The position numbers were made by a program, and so were the translations under genes. Under the pieces are notes generated by a model that did not search any database, was not told where the DNA came from, and saw only the letters and a program-made list of their open reading frames with translations. Of a DNA stretch of 64,000 nucleotides, positions 1 through 11,606 are shown piece by piece (position 1 is the stretch's first letter; every line of letters starts with the position of its first letter). Source of the DNA: Linum tenue (taxonomy: Eukaryota > Streptophyta > Magnoliopsida > Malpighiales > Linaceae); assembly GCA_946122785.1 (NCBI GenBank), contig CAMGYJ010000002.1:16008839-16072838 (forward strand), in the 5' to 3' direction.

Positions 1-2960
1 GCAGTACACCCCGGATCTCAGATGCACACAAAATGACACAACGTTTGTAAATTCAATAAACGTCACCTGTAGTCAAGCATCCACATAAGCACTTTTTCAT
101 GAATATCATTACTTATCTGTTCAAATAAATATAAAAAATTTGCATTTGTGACACTGACAGTTAATTCAAATGTCAAGCAAGCTCCAACGTTTTAAAGCAT
201 TTTTTTAATGAAAAGTTTCATCCCAGTCAGCAGTTTCCCTATTCTAAAACAAGCAACCTCCAACAACCTAGTTGCTCTTCCATCAAACAAGGTGATTATC
301 GTACCACAAATACAAGCCCAGTTAAACTTACAGAAAACTGATTTGCTAAGACCGGTGCTTCTTCACACTTTCCAGGAGACAGTTGCCAGCGCTGGAATTC
401 ACCCCGGAAACTTCTGCCAATACTTCCAGAGCTGCAAATGGCTAAATGTTAGGCCTTTAGCTTCCACATTCTGGTTACCAGGGGAGCATAGACTGGTATT
501 ATAAGCAATATAATGAAATCCGCCATCTTCAACTAGAGACCACGTGAAGAGACACAACCAGGCATACTTATCAGCAAAAACAGGAACCAAATATGACTTC
601 TCAATAGCGATGGAAACCTACCCTATACCACCTAGGGGAACACCATGACTAGTTGTCAAATGTCGTTTAGCAAATGGATGGATGAAAAACCCCCCCTGCA
701 AAAGAATTATGAGATAAGGGAATGAATCACTAGAACTTTTGCTTCAAATGCATAAACTATGTTCTGAAACGAAAAGTACCCGTCCTTTCGCAGATTCTTC
801 ACGGACATAACTTAACAGCCGGATGCCTATTGGGGCCTAAATAGGAGGCGACAAATAGCAAACGGAAGTGAATAATTGTCCAGCTCACAAACCTGAAACT
901 AATGCTAAGATCTTTACAATATACTATCTATAAACACCATTATGCAAACTGCTCGGATGTCTATGAACAATGCAAGTGCAAGTTAAACACAGGAATTACT
1001 AACTGGTCCTTGTACACCATAAAATCAAAGAACATTACAACTTCACACTGCTGAACTGGGATGAAGTAAGGAAGGCTCAGATTTGATAAAGCAATACTAT
1101 TGAAGTTGACATAAACTAGAAGCAAATTCATCCTAGTTTCACCATACCAGCTGAACTATCTCGCTAAGTGTCAGACGAAACTGTTTGAGGGGCACCAGCT
1201 CACTGTTCAGTTTTCTCTGCCAGGTGAGGGGAGCAGGTTTCCCAGGGTCAACCTTAATTCAGACAAGAAAGAAGACATTATATCAAACATTGAACCTGAA
1301 CCAACAAGACATATGGTGCAGAGAAACAAGAAGACAAAATGGAATCAAAGAAAAACAAAACCACCAAAAAGAATGGGAGAAACAAAAGGACATGGATCTT
1401 TTAGGTTCTGCATATTGAAAGGACCAGCAACATGGATCTGTCTTTCTAGATTGGATCACAAAGGATTCCCCATGAAGAATTGGAACCTATAGTATGCCCC
1501 TTTTGTAATATTCAAACATCTCTTATGATATAATGTGACAAGCACTTATCAAAATAAAGAAATTTGACAAGAAAAATAGTGTTCCATTGTGCCTGGCAAA
1601 TAGCATCCATAGCAAACGATCAAGATAGATTTCCTAACAAGTTCAAGAAACACAAGATCTTAGGGCCTACATTAGGACTATGCATTGGAACCATGCATAA
1701 AAGAAATTTCATCTATACAGATAGCAGTTGTTTCAGTAGCGCAAGTGATCTAGTATTCAGCTTTTGCTGAAGGATCTAAAGAATGGAGGTTCTCGAGAAT
1801 ATCCCATTTTCAGTTTTTTCCACTTCTGCATTCTCATAAAGCTTAACCAAGTAAACAACTGCCGTAAGGAATCAACCTCTTGAAGTGAAGTGCAACCTAT
1901 GTAAAATCTAAGAACTTGTTGGAGACAACAACACCATTCTAGACTGTATTGAGATTCGAGAAAAAGAATCAGTGAATACCTTATTCTCAGAGCTCTTAGA
2001 ATTTTCATTGCTATCATCTTTAAATCCATTCTCCACCATCTTCCCTCAAATTGTGGCTGCCTGATTCCAAATGAATGACAGAAGGATTGCAGATTAATGG
2101 AAGCTATTGAAAAGCCTGAAAGAATGATCAAGGGAAATAAACTCTGGGGAGGATTACCAATTTGTCTCTTAAGTTACAGTCTTAATTGATGAAAGCACAA
2201 ACCATGTTATACTTGCCTAATAATACCAAAAGAACAGCCACAGCGGCTTGTTGTCTTTTATGGGGAACAGTTTCAGAATATCAAGTAGCTTTCCCAATTG
2301 CACTGGTTCTGAAAGTATAACCCTACTGAGTTCAAGCAAACTAACCCCACAAGGAATTTGCAGACAATCAAACCCCAGTAAGAAAAGTTACCCAGATCAG
2401 TAAAAGCAAGGTATATTAAGAGAACTACGCCATCAGTTCACCCACCATACTAAATGCAAATACCAAAGTCAACTACCCCACAGGGCTAAAAACAGCTTGC
2501 AATGGATTAGAATCGAATTCAGTTGACTATAAACCCAACCCGATCGCGGAAATTGTTAGCGTGAATCCAACTAAAAGAAGGCAGCAACCAATTCTCAAAC
2601 AGATACTGAGAATCAAAATGCAAGTTGGAAGAAGGATCAGAAGCGCCACTGTCACTAACCAGAAGACAGTATCAGACGGTTAGAGGAGGAAGAAAAAGAG
2701 CGCCCGCAATACTTCCCAGTGTGAAACTGTTAAGTGGGTCTCAGGCGGGGGCAAATTTCATCATTCAAATAGCCCAAAGTTGGAATCTTTTTTCTTTTCT
2801 TTTTTTTTTTTGGTAGAAATCTTTTTTCTTTTCTGGGTAGGATTATAATATTTATTTTTTTTTAACATAAAAAGCTAGTTGCGACTTCCGATCATTAATA
2901 CGATCAGGGACTTGTCGGCCTCGGCCCGTTTCCGCCGTCGGCGGCTGACACTACCTCTGC
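1..2960 (-). other. Possible minus-strand transcription unit, unresolved
   Basis: No long open frame and no recognisable domain occurs here. Several sites on the minus strand look like splice borders, and the right part (about 2600-2800) reads on the minus strand like a pyrimidine-rich 5' leader. The left 1.7 kb has only short accidental frames and could be 3' UTR or intron. It may be the 3' part of a gene whose remainder lies outside the window, or a non-coding RNA. I could not build a consistent model beyond the short exon listed separately at 1980-2039. Confidence 0.25.
1980..2039 (-). CDS. Putative short coding exon, product unknown
   Basis: On the minus strand an ATG at 2039 opens a 20-codon stretch (MVENGFKDDS..., Asn/Ser/Lys/Glu-rich, hydrophilic) ending at AAG followed by GTATTC, a plausible donor. 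A possible terminal exon lies downstream at about 1772-1865, in a frame reading VVYLVKLYENAEVEK and ending with TAG, after an acceptor-like CGGCAG. The phases of the two pieces do not join with the donor and acceptor I can see, so the link is not proven. I do not recognise the protein. It could equally be a chance frame in a non-coding transcript. Confidence 0.2.
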
Positions 2961-3451
2961 TTTGTCTTCTTGCGTTCTCTGGTCATATTTTAGAGCCATG
3001 TATTGTGGTGACAGAATGAACAAGTTGCTGGGCGGCCCAATGATGCCTTTTTCCGTTCGTTTCTAATAAGAACACATGGAAGATTCAATCATAGTGAGTG
3101 AACCATTAATGGAAGATAAGATATAGACCACCAACTTTTCAAATTGGAAGCCATATGGTTATTATCATGAAGAACTCAATGAGTATATATGCCTCTCTGC
3201 TTTCAATCCAGATGCAATAGGACACAACAATGGAGACAGAGCTTATAGCGAAGACTAGCTAGAAATTACATAAAATAGTTAATAACCACTTCTTAAGGTT
3301 AGATCTCGATCTTAAAGGACAGGGACTGACGGTCATCATCAAGGTACAACTTCCCAATATTTTAACCAATATATTAATGTGCACATTGTACTTTCATCCC
3401 AAACATTAAGAAGATAGTTAGCCGCCTCTAGCCCATTTTGAAGATATTTAG

Positions 3452-3460
3452 GTGAAAGAA
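3452..3460. repeat. 9-bp target site duplication of the Pack-MULE (left copy)
   Basis: GTGAAAGAA lies immediately left of the terminal repeat and is repeated without change at 5521-5529, immediately right of the other terminal repeat. Confidence 0.85.
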
Positions 3461-3661
3461 GGGACCGGTTATTGTAACAACACTCATTGTGTTGTTATTG
3501 TAACAACACTAGTCCCCAATCAATAGGTAGCTAGGATTGTGATGACTTTTTATTAAATGAGTTGACCTAGTGTAAAATCAAAGCAGGGGTATAATTGTCA
3601 TTATGAAAAATCTATTTAAATAAATAAAAAAATAAAAAATATCTGCCCAAAAATTTGGTCG

Positions 3662-3880
3662 TCGGAATTCCGCCACCGGTCACCGGAAAATGGTCGCCGG
3701 TCACCGGAATATGCTTTTTGTCGCCGGAATATGCTATTTTGTGGCCGGAATATGCTTACCGGAGTCGGAATATGATTACGGAGTCGGAATATGCTTACCG
3801 GCGTCGGAATCTAGTCACCGGGGCCGGAATATGCCTATCGGCGTCGGAATCTGCTCACTGACGGTCACCGGAGTTCGGTC
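3662..3880. repeat. Minisatellite of about 20 bp, GGAATATG-containing
   Basis: Degenerate tandem units of about 20 bp with the core GTCGGAATATGCTTACCGG. The second half (about 3735-3860) is most regular, with successive units differing by one to four bases and one 19-bp unit. It lies inside the Pack-MULE directly before a second, unrelated minisatellite. Confidence 0.75.
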
Positions 3881-3944
3881 AACGGTCTTCGTTGACCGGT
3901 CAACGGTCAACGACCACCAGATGTTATGGTCTACATTGTGAGAT

Positions 3945-4565
3945 TTATGGTTTGGTTTCTCATATTTTTTTATGCCTTTTATGGTTTGTTTTATTGTGTT
4001 TGTGGTTTGCATTGAGAAGTTTCTGGTTTGTTTTCAAAAACTTTGTGGTTTGCATTGTGAGGTTTCTGGTTTGTTTTAATATATTTGTGGTTTGCATTAG
4101 GACGTTTATGGTTTGCTTTTTTGTGGTTTGATTTACTATGTTTGTGGTTTGCATTAGGAGGTTTTTGGTGTGCTTTCGCAAATGTTGTGGTTTGCTTTGT
4201 GAGGTTTGTGGTTTGTTTTAGGAGATTTGTGGTATGCATTAGGAGGTTTCTGGTTTGCATTAAGAAGTTTCTGGTGTGCTTTCGAAACTTTTGTGGTTTG
4301 CTTTGCGAGATTTCTGGTTTGTTTTAATATATTTGTGGTCTGCATTAGGACGTTTTTTGTTTGTTTTACCGTGTTTGTGGTTTGCATTACTGTGTTTGTG
4401 GTTTGCATCAGGGGGTTTCTGCTGTGCTTTTCAAAATATTTACGGTTTGTTTTGTGGGGTTTCTGATATGTTTTAGCAAATTTGTGGTTTGCATTAGGAG
4501 GTTTACGGTATGTTTTTTGTGGGTTATTTTATTGCGTTTGTGATTTGCACTAGGGAGTTTTTGGT
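3945..4565. repeat. Minisatellite with a 21-bp unit, about 29 units
   Basis: Tandem array with a 21-bp unit of the form GTGGTTTGCATTAGG plus AGGTTT, and variants that begin CTGG or TTGG. Because 21 is a multiple of three and the unit has no stop codon in several frames, the array produces overlapping open frames on both strands: Phe/Trp/Leu/Cys-rich on plus and Asn/Gln/Lys/Thr-rich on minus. These frames are a by-product of the periodicity, and no promoter or splice pattern makes them genes. The array is inside the Pack-MULE. Confidence 0.85.
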
Positions 4566-4865
4566 GTTAGAAATATTTGTGGTTAGAAATATTTGCTTTC
4601 CTACTGCTAGCCCCCTTTGCTTATGTACTCGAAAAGTAAAGACTATCAAAGCTGCTACAGCAGCCATTATAGGACTGTTCCAAGTCAGGCTCTCCAGGAC
4701 TGTTCCAAGTCAACTCGTTAATTTTCCAGAGAGGGAAATTGATTCAATATTATTCAACAAGAATTGCTATTAAATAGTAGAGCATCTGTATGAAAATTGC
4801 GTCATTTGTTTTTGTAGAAAGAAACTTGCAGTCATCTATCTTGTGGTCGTCAGTTTGTAGGAGCC

Positions 4866-5075
4866 GTGATATTAAACACATCCGACACCAACAACTCGGT
4901 TTCCCGCCAAGCCGGCGGCAGTAACCAGGAATTGGTTTGCTGCGTGGTGGCCCGCTATCACTCAGCCGGTACCCTGAAATCGTACCTGGAAAAGCACCGC
5001 CGGAAGAAGCTCCGGCTGCGGAAAGTGGTTGCGATTCCACATGCACTCACTCCCTCATCGACATCGCTATCCTAG
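4866..5075 (+). pseudogene. Captured fragment of a Raf-like (MAPKKK-type) protein kinase
   Basis: A 69-codon open frame contains the stretch CCVVARYHSAGTLKSYLEKH followed by RRKKLRLRKVV. From family knowledge, plant Raf-like/HT1-type kinases have a very similar segment in the hinge and following helix (VVEY..GGTLK.YL...R.KKL..K.VV). The frame diverges into unrelated sequence right after KVV, so less than one sixth of a kinase domain is present: there is no ATP-binding loop, no HRD motif and no DFG motif. It sits in the Pack-MULE just upstream of a second fragment, so it is best read as a captured exon piece. The match is from memory of the family, not a database search. Confidence 0.6.
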
Positions 5076-5164
5076 AACCGATACTTGCTCGCCTCGGCTA
5101 CAACAATACCACCACAAAGTAAATCTCCTATTAACTTAATTCATCCCATACACAATTAATTATC

Positions 5165-5400
5165 ATGGGTTCCATAGCCAACGAGAACAATGAGACGCCG
5201 ACGTCGCTGCTGATCAGCGGCTTCACCGTGAGTCCGTGACGGTGGTGAAGAATGAGCTGGTGGCGGCCGCGCTGCCGGTTCAGGAGCATTGGCTCCCGCA
5301 GTCCAACCTCGACCTGCTCGTGCTGCCGTTGGACGTCGGGGTATTCTTCTGTTACTCCACGGCGCCGGCGGGCGGCAGGATGCCGCGGTGGCCGGGCTGA
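5165..5400 (+). pseudogene. Captured N-terminal fragment of a BAHD acyltransferase
   Basis: From ATG 5165 one frame runs to a stop in about 22 codons. A +1 shift near 5228 gives a frame that reads [20 protein letters not shown] and then [20 protein letters not shown], ending with TGA at 5398-5400. BAHD acyltransferases (PF02458) typically begin this way, with a Val-rich first strand, a Pro/Leu/Ser-x-LDLL motif and V.FFCY. The catalytic HXXXD and DFGWG motifs are absent because only about the first 60 residues are here. The base composition is strongly GC-rich compared with the flanks, as expected for captured exon sequence. It cannot encode an active enzyme. Confidence 0.6.
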
Positions 5401-5529
5401 AGAACGAAGACGCGTCTGATAAGTATTTTTATTTTTTTCTATTATTTAATTGTCATTTTACTATATTGTCCTTGTTGTTATAATAACAACAAATAGACTG
5501 TTGTTATACTATCCGGAGCCGTGAAAGAA

Positions 5530-6132
5530 CATGGTGTTGCTTGTTACTTAGTATGAATTCTCCAAGTCATTTTCTTATTAGCATTTTATGAACACGAATA
5601 ATCAGGGCAGGTGGCTACATCATCCAGCTTTAACTAATCAGTAAAAAGAGAGGAGACTTATCAAAACCAAATCACCCTCCTGTTCCACCTTATTTTCAAA
5701 TGGGGCATGATTTGAGCTGCTAAGATGCCTTCGCGAGGAGTAAACAGCCGTTAACTGTTAACTATCTCACGTAGGTACCTGCAAATGCATTCTATATATT
5801 GTGTTGATCACCGTGTGAGGTGTCTCTGCCTCAAGCAGCTTATAAGGGACAAATCGATTTTCAAGATTGGATGAACAATTCGAAGCTCATGAGCGAGCTG
5901 CAACACGAACTCCGCTGCTAAGTCAACCAGCATCGGTGTTAATATGCACCGCAGGTGCTCGTGTGAGCAATCCATATCACTTTCTGTGAGTTGGTGAGAG
6001 CGGTAGCCCTCCATGAAATGGTTGAGCGATTGAAATTTTCCATGCCTCAAGTTCCGCATACTAGAGTTTTCCCACGCCATAGATTTGCAGATTAGAAGTT
6101 TGCAACCCAGGACCACAGTTGTAGTTGGTCTC
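5530..6132. other. Gene-free stretch with one unassigned minus-strand frame
   Basis: A 102-codon minus-strand frame (5808-6116) has no recognisable motif, no clear splice context and ordinary amino-acid composition. I treat it as chance. Nothing else was recognised in this segment. Confidence 0.4.
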
Positions 6133-6139
6133 TTCTATC

Positions 6140-6699
6140 TAGGGGTGACAAACGGTAAGCCGGTAAACAGTTTACCGTTTTACCGAATCGGTAATCGGCG
6201 GTATTGGCGGCCGAGTGTCAAATGGTGAAGCTCGGTTTACCGGCCCCAGTATAGGTAAATACCGACGGTAAATCGGTAATACCGATACCGACAAGTGCGC
6301 AACTTCGAGTTTGCAAAATATTAAGTTAAGGCATTAACATATAACATATACTTCATTATTCACAAATATTACATACATGAATGGAAGTAAGTATAGGACT
6401 AAAAAATATTATAATTATAAATAAGAGTTAATAATAAATGATTAATTACAAAAATGAAGAAAAATCAAAATATTACATCACCCAATTGCCAGAAATTCAA
6501 TTCGGTAATTTTCCGGTAAACCAAACCGAAAAATCGTCCGCAACTAATCCTTACGGTAAGTCAGTAAAACCGGTTTATAACCGTTTACCAGTAATTCGGT
6601 AACCGATAAATCGATTACAAACCGGTATCGATAGTCGATTCCCCCTTACCCACACTCGCATACCGAAAACCGGTAAAGTCCGACCCAATACCACCCCTA
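6140..6699. mobile_element. hAT-type MITE rich in CGGTAA words
   Basis: The 560-bp segment begins TAGGGGTG and ends CACCCCTA, which are inverted repeats. Its interior near both ends is packed with CGGTAA/TTACCG motifs in opposite orientation, so it can fold on itself. It is flanked by TTCTATC (6133-6139) and TTCTAAC (6700-6706), which match at 6 of 7 positions; this fits a decayed hAT duplication, although 8 bp is usual. There is no coding capacity. The class call rests on the termini and duplication length only. Confidence 0.65.
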
Positions 6700-7330
6700 T
6701 TCTAACCTACACTTGGCTGGCTCCGCCAGTACAAGGAACGCAAGTTCATATAATTTGGAATCAATAATATTGGGAAAGACGAACACACTCACAGCACTCC
6801 ATGTTGTGTCATGTGGTAAACCAAGTCGAACGAATAGACATATTTGGCCACATTCTTAGCTTTCCAACAGTGAGTTCTGCACATGCCAATCATCTGTTAC
6901 GCCAGAATCACGAGTCTTGAGAAAATAACTCGGTTTGACTTTCATGCTTCGCCAAAGACTAAGAACAACTATATGAGCAGCACAAATCATCCAAACAAAT
7001 TTGAATCACAGCAGTAAAAAAAACCAGGCATTATCAGTCTACCACCCGGAGTAAGAAGAAGAAGAAAAAGAGCGATAATCTAGCTCCTTATATAAGGCTT
7101 TTGGATATTGAATTCTGAGGTCTACAAGACGGCCTCGCAACAGTAGTCTCAAACAAGTATATTCTTTCCCCTAATCCAAAATAACATAGGGCTTACCCAC
7201 CCTAATCGCTGTCTTTATTTTCAAGAAATGCCTAATGTTTCTCTTTCAGGAAAAACAAAGTCCGATTAGGGAAAACTATTAACCAGTGACAAATGGTAAA
7301 CACAAATCTGTGTCAAAACCGGCACAAGAA

Positions 7331-8961
<1,631 letters not shown>

Positions 8962-9200
8962 CGCTGTGAGAGGGCGAGAGAGAGGGTAGATCGCGGAATG
9001 GAGGAGAGCTCTAGGGTTTGGGGTGTTTCTGGGGATGGAGGAAGGTCGTACTCGTAGATCTGAAGCTAGAAATAAGAACGGGGAGGAAGCTGCGAGAAAA
9101 GAGGATACTACAAAGAGAAGTTTGTGAGGCGGTGGCGGTACACACGCCCCTTAACACGACTTTTTCTTTCATTCCACTTCTGCCCCTTCCTCACTAGTCA
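8962..9200 (-). promoter_or_regulatory. 5' leader and proximal promoter region of cytochrome c
   Basis: Directly upstream of the cytochrome c start codon. On the minus strand it is CT-rich close to the ATG (complement of GAGAGGGCGAGAGAGAGGG), as is common in plant leaders. I did not find a clear TATA box at the expected distance. The extent is inferred. Confidence 0.35.
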
Positions 9201-10006
9201 CTAGCATGTAGCCGGCGCGTAGGCCGGAATATTTGATTATATAATTTAATTAATTAATGTAAATTAGGGTTTTTCAATAACTTTTTAAATAAATGTTTTA
9301 TTCGGCAAATTGTCCGAAGTTTGGTCATAGTATTAGCAGATTTATCACCATATTCATATCATTAATGAAATTCTTTCTATGTTATTTATATTCTTACATT
9401 CTTATAACTTATGAGAAAAGGAAGAAATTACATAGCTTCTCATAATCTATATCATTTGCTCTTCTTTTATTCAAAAATTATAAGTACGTTTTGTACGCTA
9501 TATATTTTTCCGGTGAATTATTACTCAATTTGTAGCTATATTGCTATAACATAAAAATTAATTTGTCAATGAGAAGTAATTTACTGAAATGTTACAAAAA
9601 AACTCAAACAATCAAATACAATACCAAATTATTCGTTAATTTAGAATTCGTGATAAAAAAACACATTAATGAAGTTTACATATTGATCATAAAAAAAATC
9701 ATAATTTAATGATAATCCAAAAAAATGTTGTGCGGAAAAATATAAAAGATTAAAAAAAGATAATAGATTTCAAAAAAAAAATATACATCCTTTTGTTTTA
9801 TTTTAATTTTGTCAAAAATCATATGATATTCCAAAAAAATTTGGAAATTGTTCCATGAAAATATAAAAGTTTATTGTTTTAATTTGAAACATCTTTTTAT
9901 ATTATTTTATTTCCCACTAATATTTTCTCTCTCCCGGCTTTTTGTATACACTACCGAAAATCAAGAGAGAAACCTTTTTTTCAATTCTAAAATCATGATA
10001 TAATTA
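9201..10006. other. AT-rich intergenic DNA
   Basis: Very AT-rich, with many poly-A/poly-T runs and no open frame. No gene or element ends were recognised. The Ty3/Gypsy element inserted at its right edge. Confidence 0.6.
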
Positions 10007-10011
10007 CTTTT

Positions 10012-10467
10012 TGTTGGGGGTGTTCGAATAAGAGGGCCCAGACGAATGGGTGAAGCCCAGTAAGAGGGGTGTGGTCTAAGCAGCCCAAGATAAGGTGGAG
10101 CTTACTCGAGGCCCTGCGGCGGGGTCTGGGTGCTTGGTAGGCGCCTGGAGTGCACTTGACAGTTATGAGCGCCCGAAGTGGGCGCCCGGGAGTCACCCGC
10201 ATTAAATGCGGTGATGACGTGGAAACCCGTACATAGAGATCCAGGTAAGTGATAAACAGTTATAAATAGCAGGGTTGGTAAGCATTTACTCAATTTGGCT
10301 TCTCTCACTAAAATTGTGCATACAAGCACTTCTCTCACTAAAAAAGACACTGACTTGAGCGTTGGAGGACTAACGGGCCACAAGGCCCACCTCTGTGAGT
10401 GCAGGCTTATCCACGAAAGAGAGGGCGAGTACGGAAGGGAAGTTGGAGGATCAAGCGGGCTTCAACA
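10012..10467 (+). repeat. 5' LTR of the Tat-type element
   Basis: 456 bp, TGTTGGGGGTG...TTCAACA. It differs from the right LTR by C/A and C/T substitutions (near 10126 and 10393) and an extra 8 bp (GAGGATCA) near its end. A TATA-like box TATAAATAG is at 10261-10269, suitable for pol II transcription starting in the right part of the LTR. Confidence 0.95.
10261..10269 (+). promoter_or_regulatory. TATA box of the 5' LTR
   Basis: TATAAATAG, a strong plant TATA match, about 200 bp before the LTR end. It is identical in the right LTR. Confidence 0.7.
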
Positions 10468-10488
10468 ATTGGCGCGCCAGGTAGGGGG
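10468..10488 (+). other. Primer binding site region
   Basis: Immediately after the LTR end lies TTGGCGCGCCAGGTAGGGG, beginning with the TGG expected to pair with the CCA end of a primer tRNA after a short spacer. I cannot say which tRNA it matches. Confidence 0.7.
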
Positions 10489-10535
10489 CGAACACAACTA
10501 GACGGTAGGACGAGAGGAAGGGGCGCCTGGTTTCA

Positions 10536-11606
10536 ATGGAAGAGGGTGGAAGTGAAATTGAGGAGCAAGTCATGGGGGAGGCGTCTCAAGAGGCAGGAGG
10601 ACGAACACCTAGTAGGGAGGAGGATGAAGGAAGTGAAGGCCAGCATTTGAGTTCGGAAGGAGCCTCGGTGACTAAGAAGGAACTGTTCAAGATCATAGCC
10701 GATCAGGATGAGGCCATCGGGATGTTGAGAAGAGAGGTAGAAATGTTGAAAGAGGGTGCCCCTAGCCCCGGGACAAGGAAGAGGGAGCGTACGATGGAGG
10801 CTGAAGGTGAGTCCAGCTCGCTTAGGCGCCTTGCCAGCATGAGGCGCCTGGCTGACTACGGAGACTCCGAGGGAGAGAGGAATGTGTGGATGCAGGGGCG
10901 CCCACCTCGACAGTTTGTGGTAAGGCAGCCGTTGGCCAGGTGCGTGCTCATGGAGCCCGCCAGTACCAACATTCCACCACTTCCCACCTATGATGGTACG
11001 GCGGACCCGGACGACCACCTTAACAGCTACTTCACAAAAATGCAGTTGTATAACAGCTCGGACGCGACCTTATGCAAGGTGTTCCCGTCAACTTTCTCAG
11101 GCGTGGTACTAGGTTGGTACCATCAGATCGAAGAGGGGCGCATAGAATGCTTTGAGCAATTTGCGGCAATGTTCCTGGCAAAGTTTGCAAGTAGAAAGAG
11201 GCGCACGCTGACTGTAGGCTCCCTGTTCAAGATCAAGCAGAAGGAGGGGGAAACTTTGAGGGAGTTATATGAGCGGTGGATCCCGGTGGCCATGGCTGTA
11301 AGAGACGTGCAACCCCCGGTGCTCGGGGTCCTTCTTGAGGAGTGCACCACGAGTGAGGAGCTTTGTCGGGCGCTAGCTAAGAGGGATGTAGTGTCTACGG
11401 AAGATTTGGATCGTAGGGTACAAAAAGTTATAGTGTTGGAGGAGGCGCTAGCAGCAAGACGGGCCGACAGGCGCCGCCCAAAGGGTGAAGAAGGAGATGG
11501 AGCACGGAGGCAGGCGCCCGAGTCTAGGCCTTTCTATGGAGGTGCATCAGTCATGCCGGTGAGGAGGAATGATCAGGGGCGCCGGAGCAGGAATAGTAAT
11601 TATTAG
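10536..11606 (+). CDS. gag: Gag polyprotein of the Tat-type element, truncated at the C-terminus
   Basis: Capsid/nucleocapsid precursor that packages element RNA in cytoplasmic particles. The 356-residue frame starts with the first ATG after the primer binding site. It has a Glu/Gly-rich N-terminal part, a short coiled-coil-like segment (about 40-75) and the retrotransposon gag domain (PF03732) at about 145-250, with the typical order DPDDHLNSYFTKM, then GWYHQI, then FASRKRR, then LRELYERW. The C-terminal part is basic. There is no CCHC zinc knuckle, and the frame ends in sequence that belongs to the deletion junction with the downstream RNase H. The next frame overlaps by 38 nt in another phase. 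Confidence 0.88.
   Translation: MEEGGSEIEEQVMGEASQEAGGRTPSREEDEGSEGQHLSSEGASVTKKELFKIIADQDEAIGMLRREVEMLKEGAPSPGTRKRERTMEAEGESSSLRRLASMRRLADYGDSEGERNVWMQGRPPRQFVVRQPLARCVLMEPASTNIPPLPTYDGTADPDDHLNSYFTKMQLYNSSDATLCKVFPSTFSGVVLGWYHQIEEGRIECFEQFAAMFLAKFASRKRRTLTVGSLFKIKQKEGETLRELYERWIPVAMAVRDVQPPVLGVLLEECTTSEELCRALAKRDVVSTEDLDRRVQKVIVLEEALAARRADRRRPKGEEGDGARRQAPESRPFYGGASVMPVRRNDQGRRSRNSNY

Larger units (their letters stand above)
3461..5520. mobile_element. Pack-MULE-like element with captured gene fragments
   Basis: The two ends are imperfect inverted repeats of about 45 bp. The left end begins GGGACCGGTTATTGTAACA, and the complement of the right end begins GGCTCCGGATAGTATAACA; both continue into a TGTTGTTATT/TAACAACA motif. 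The element is flanked by a perfect 9-bp direct repeat, GTGAAAGAA, at 3452-3460 and 5521-5529. Nine-bp duplications and long terminal inverted repeats are the signature of Mutator-like elements. No transposase is present. The interior holds two adjacent minisatellites and fragments resembling a Raf-like kinase and a BAHD acyltransferase, which makes it a Pack-MULE candidate. The repeats differ at roughly one position in five, so the insertion is not recent. Confidence 0.8.

Noticed and set aside
3655..4543. A dozen overlapping open frames of 60-90 codons on both strands
   Set aside because: They are produced by the 20- and 21-bp minisatellites, whose periods keep frames open; no splice sites, no protein-like diversity.
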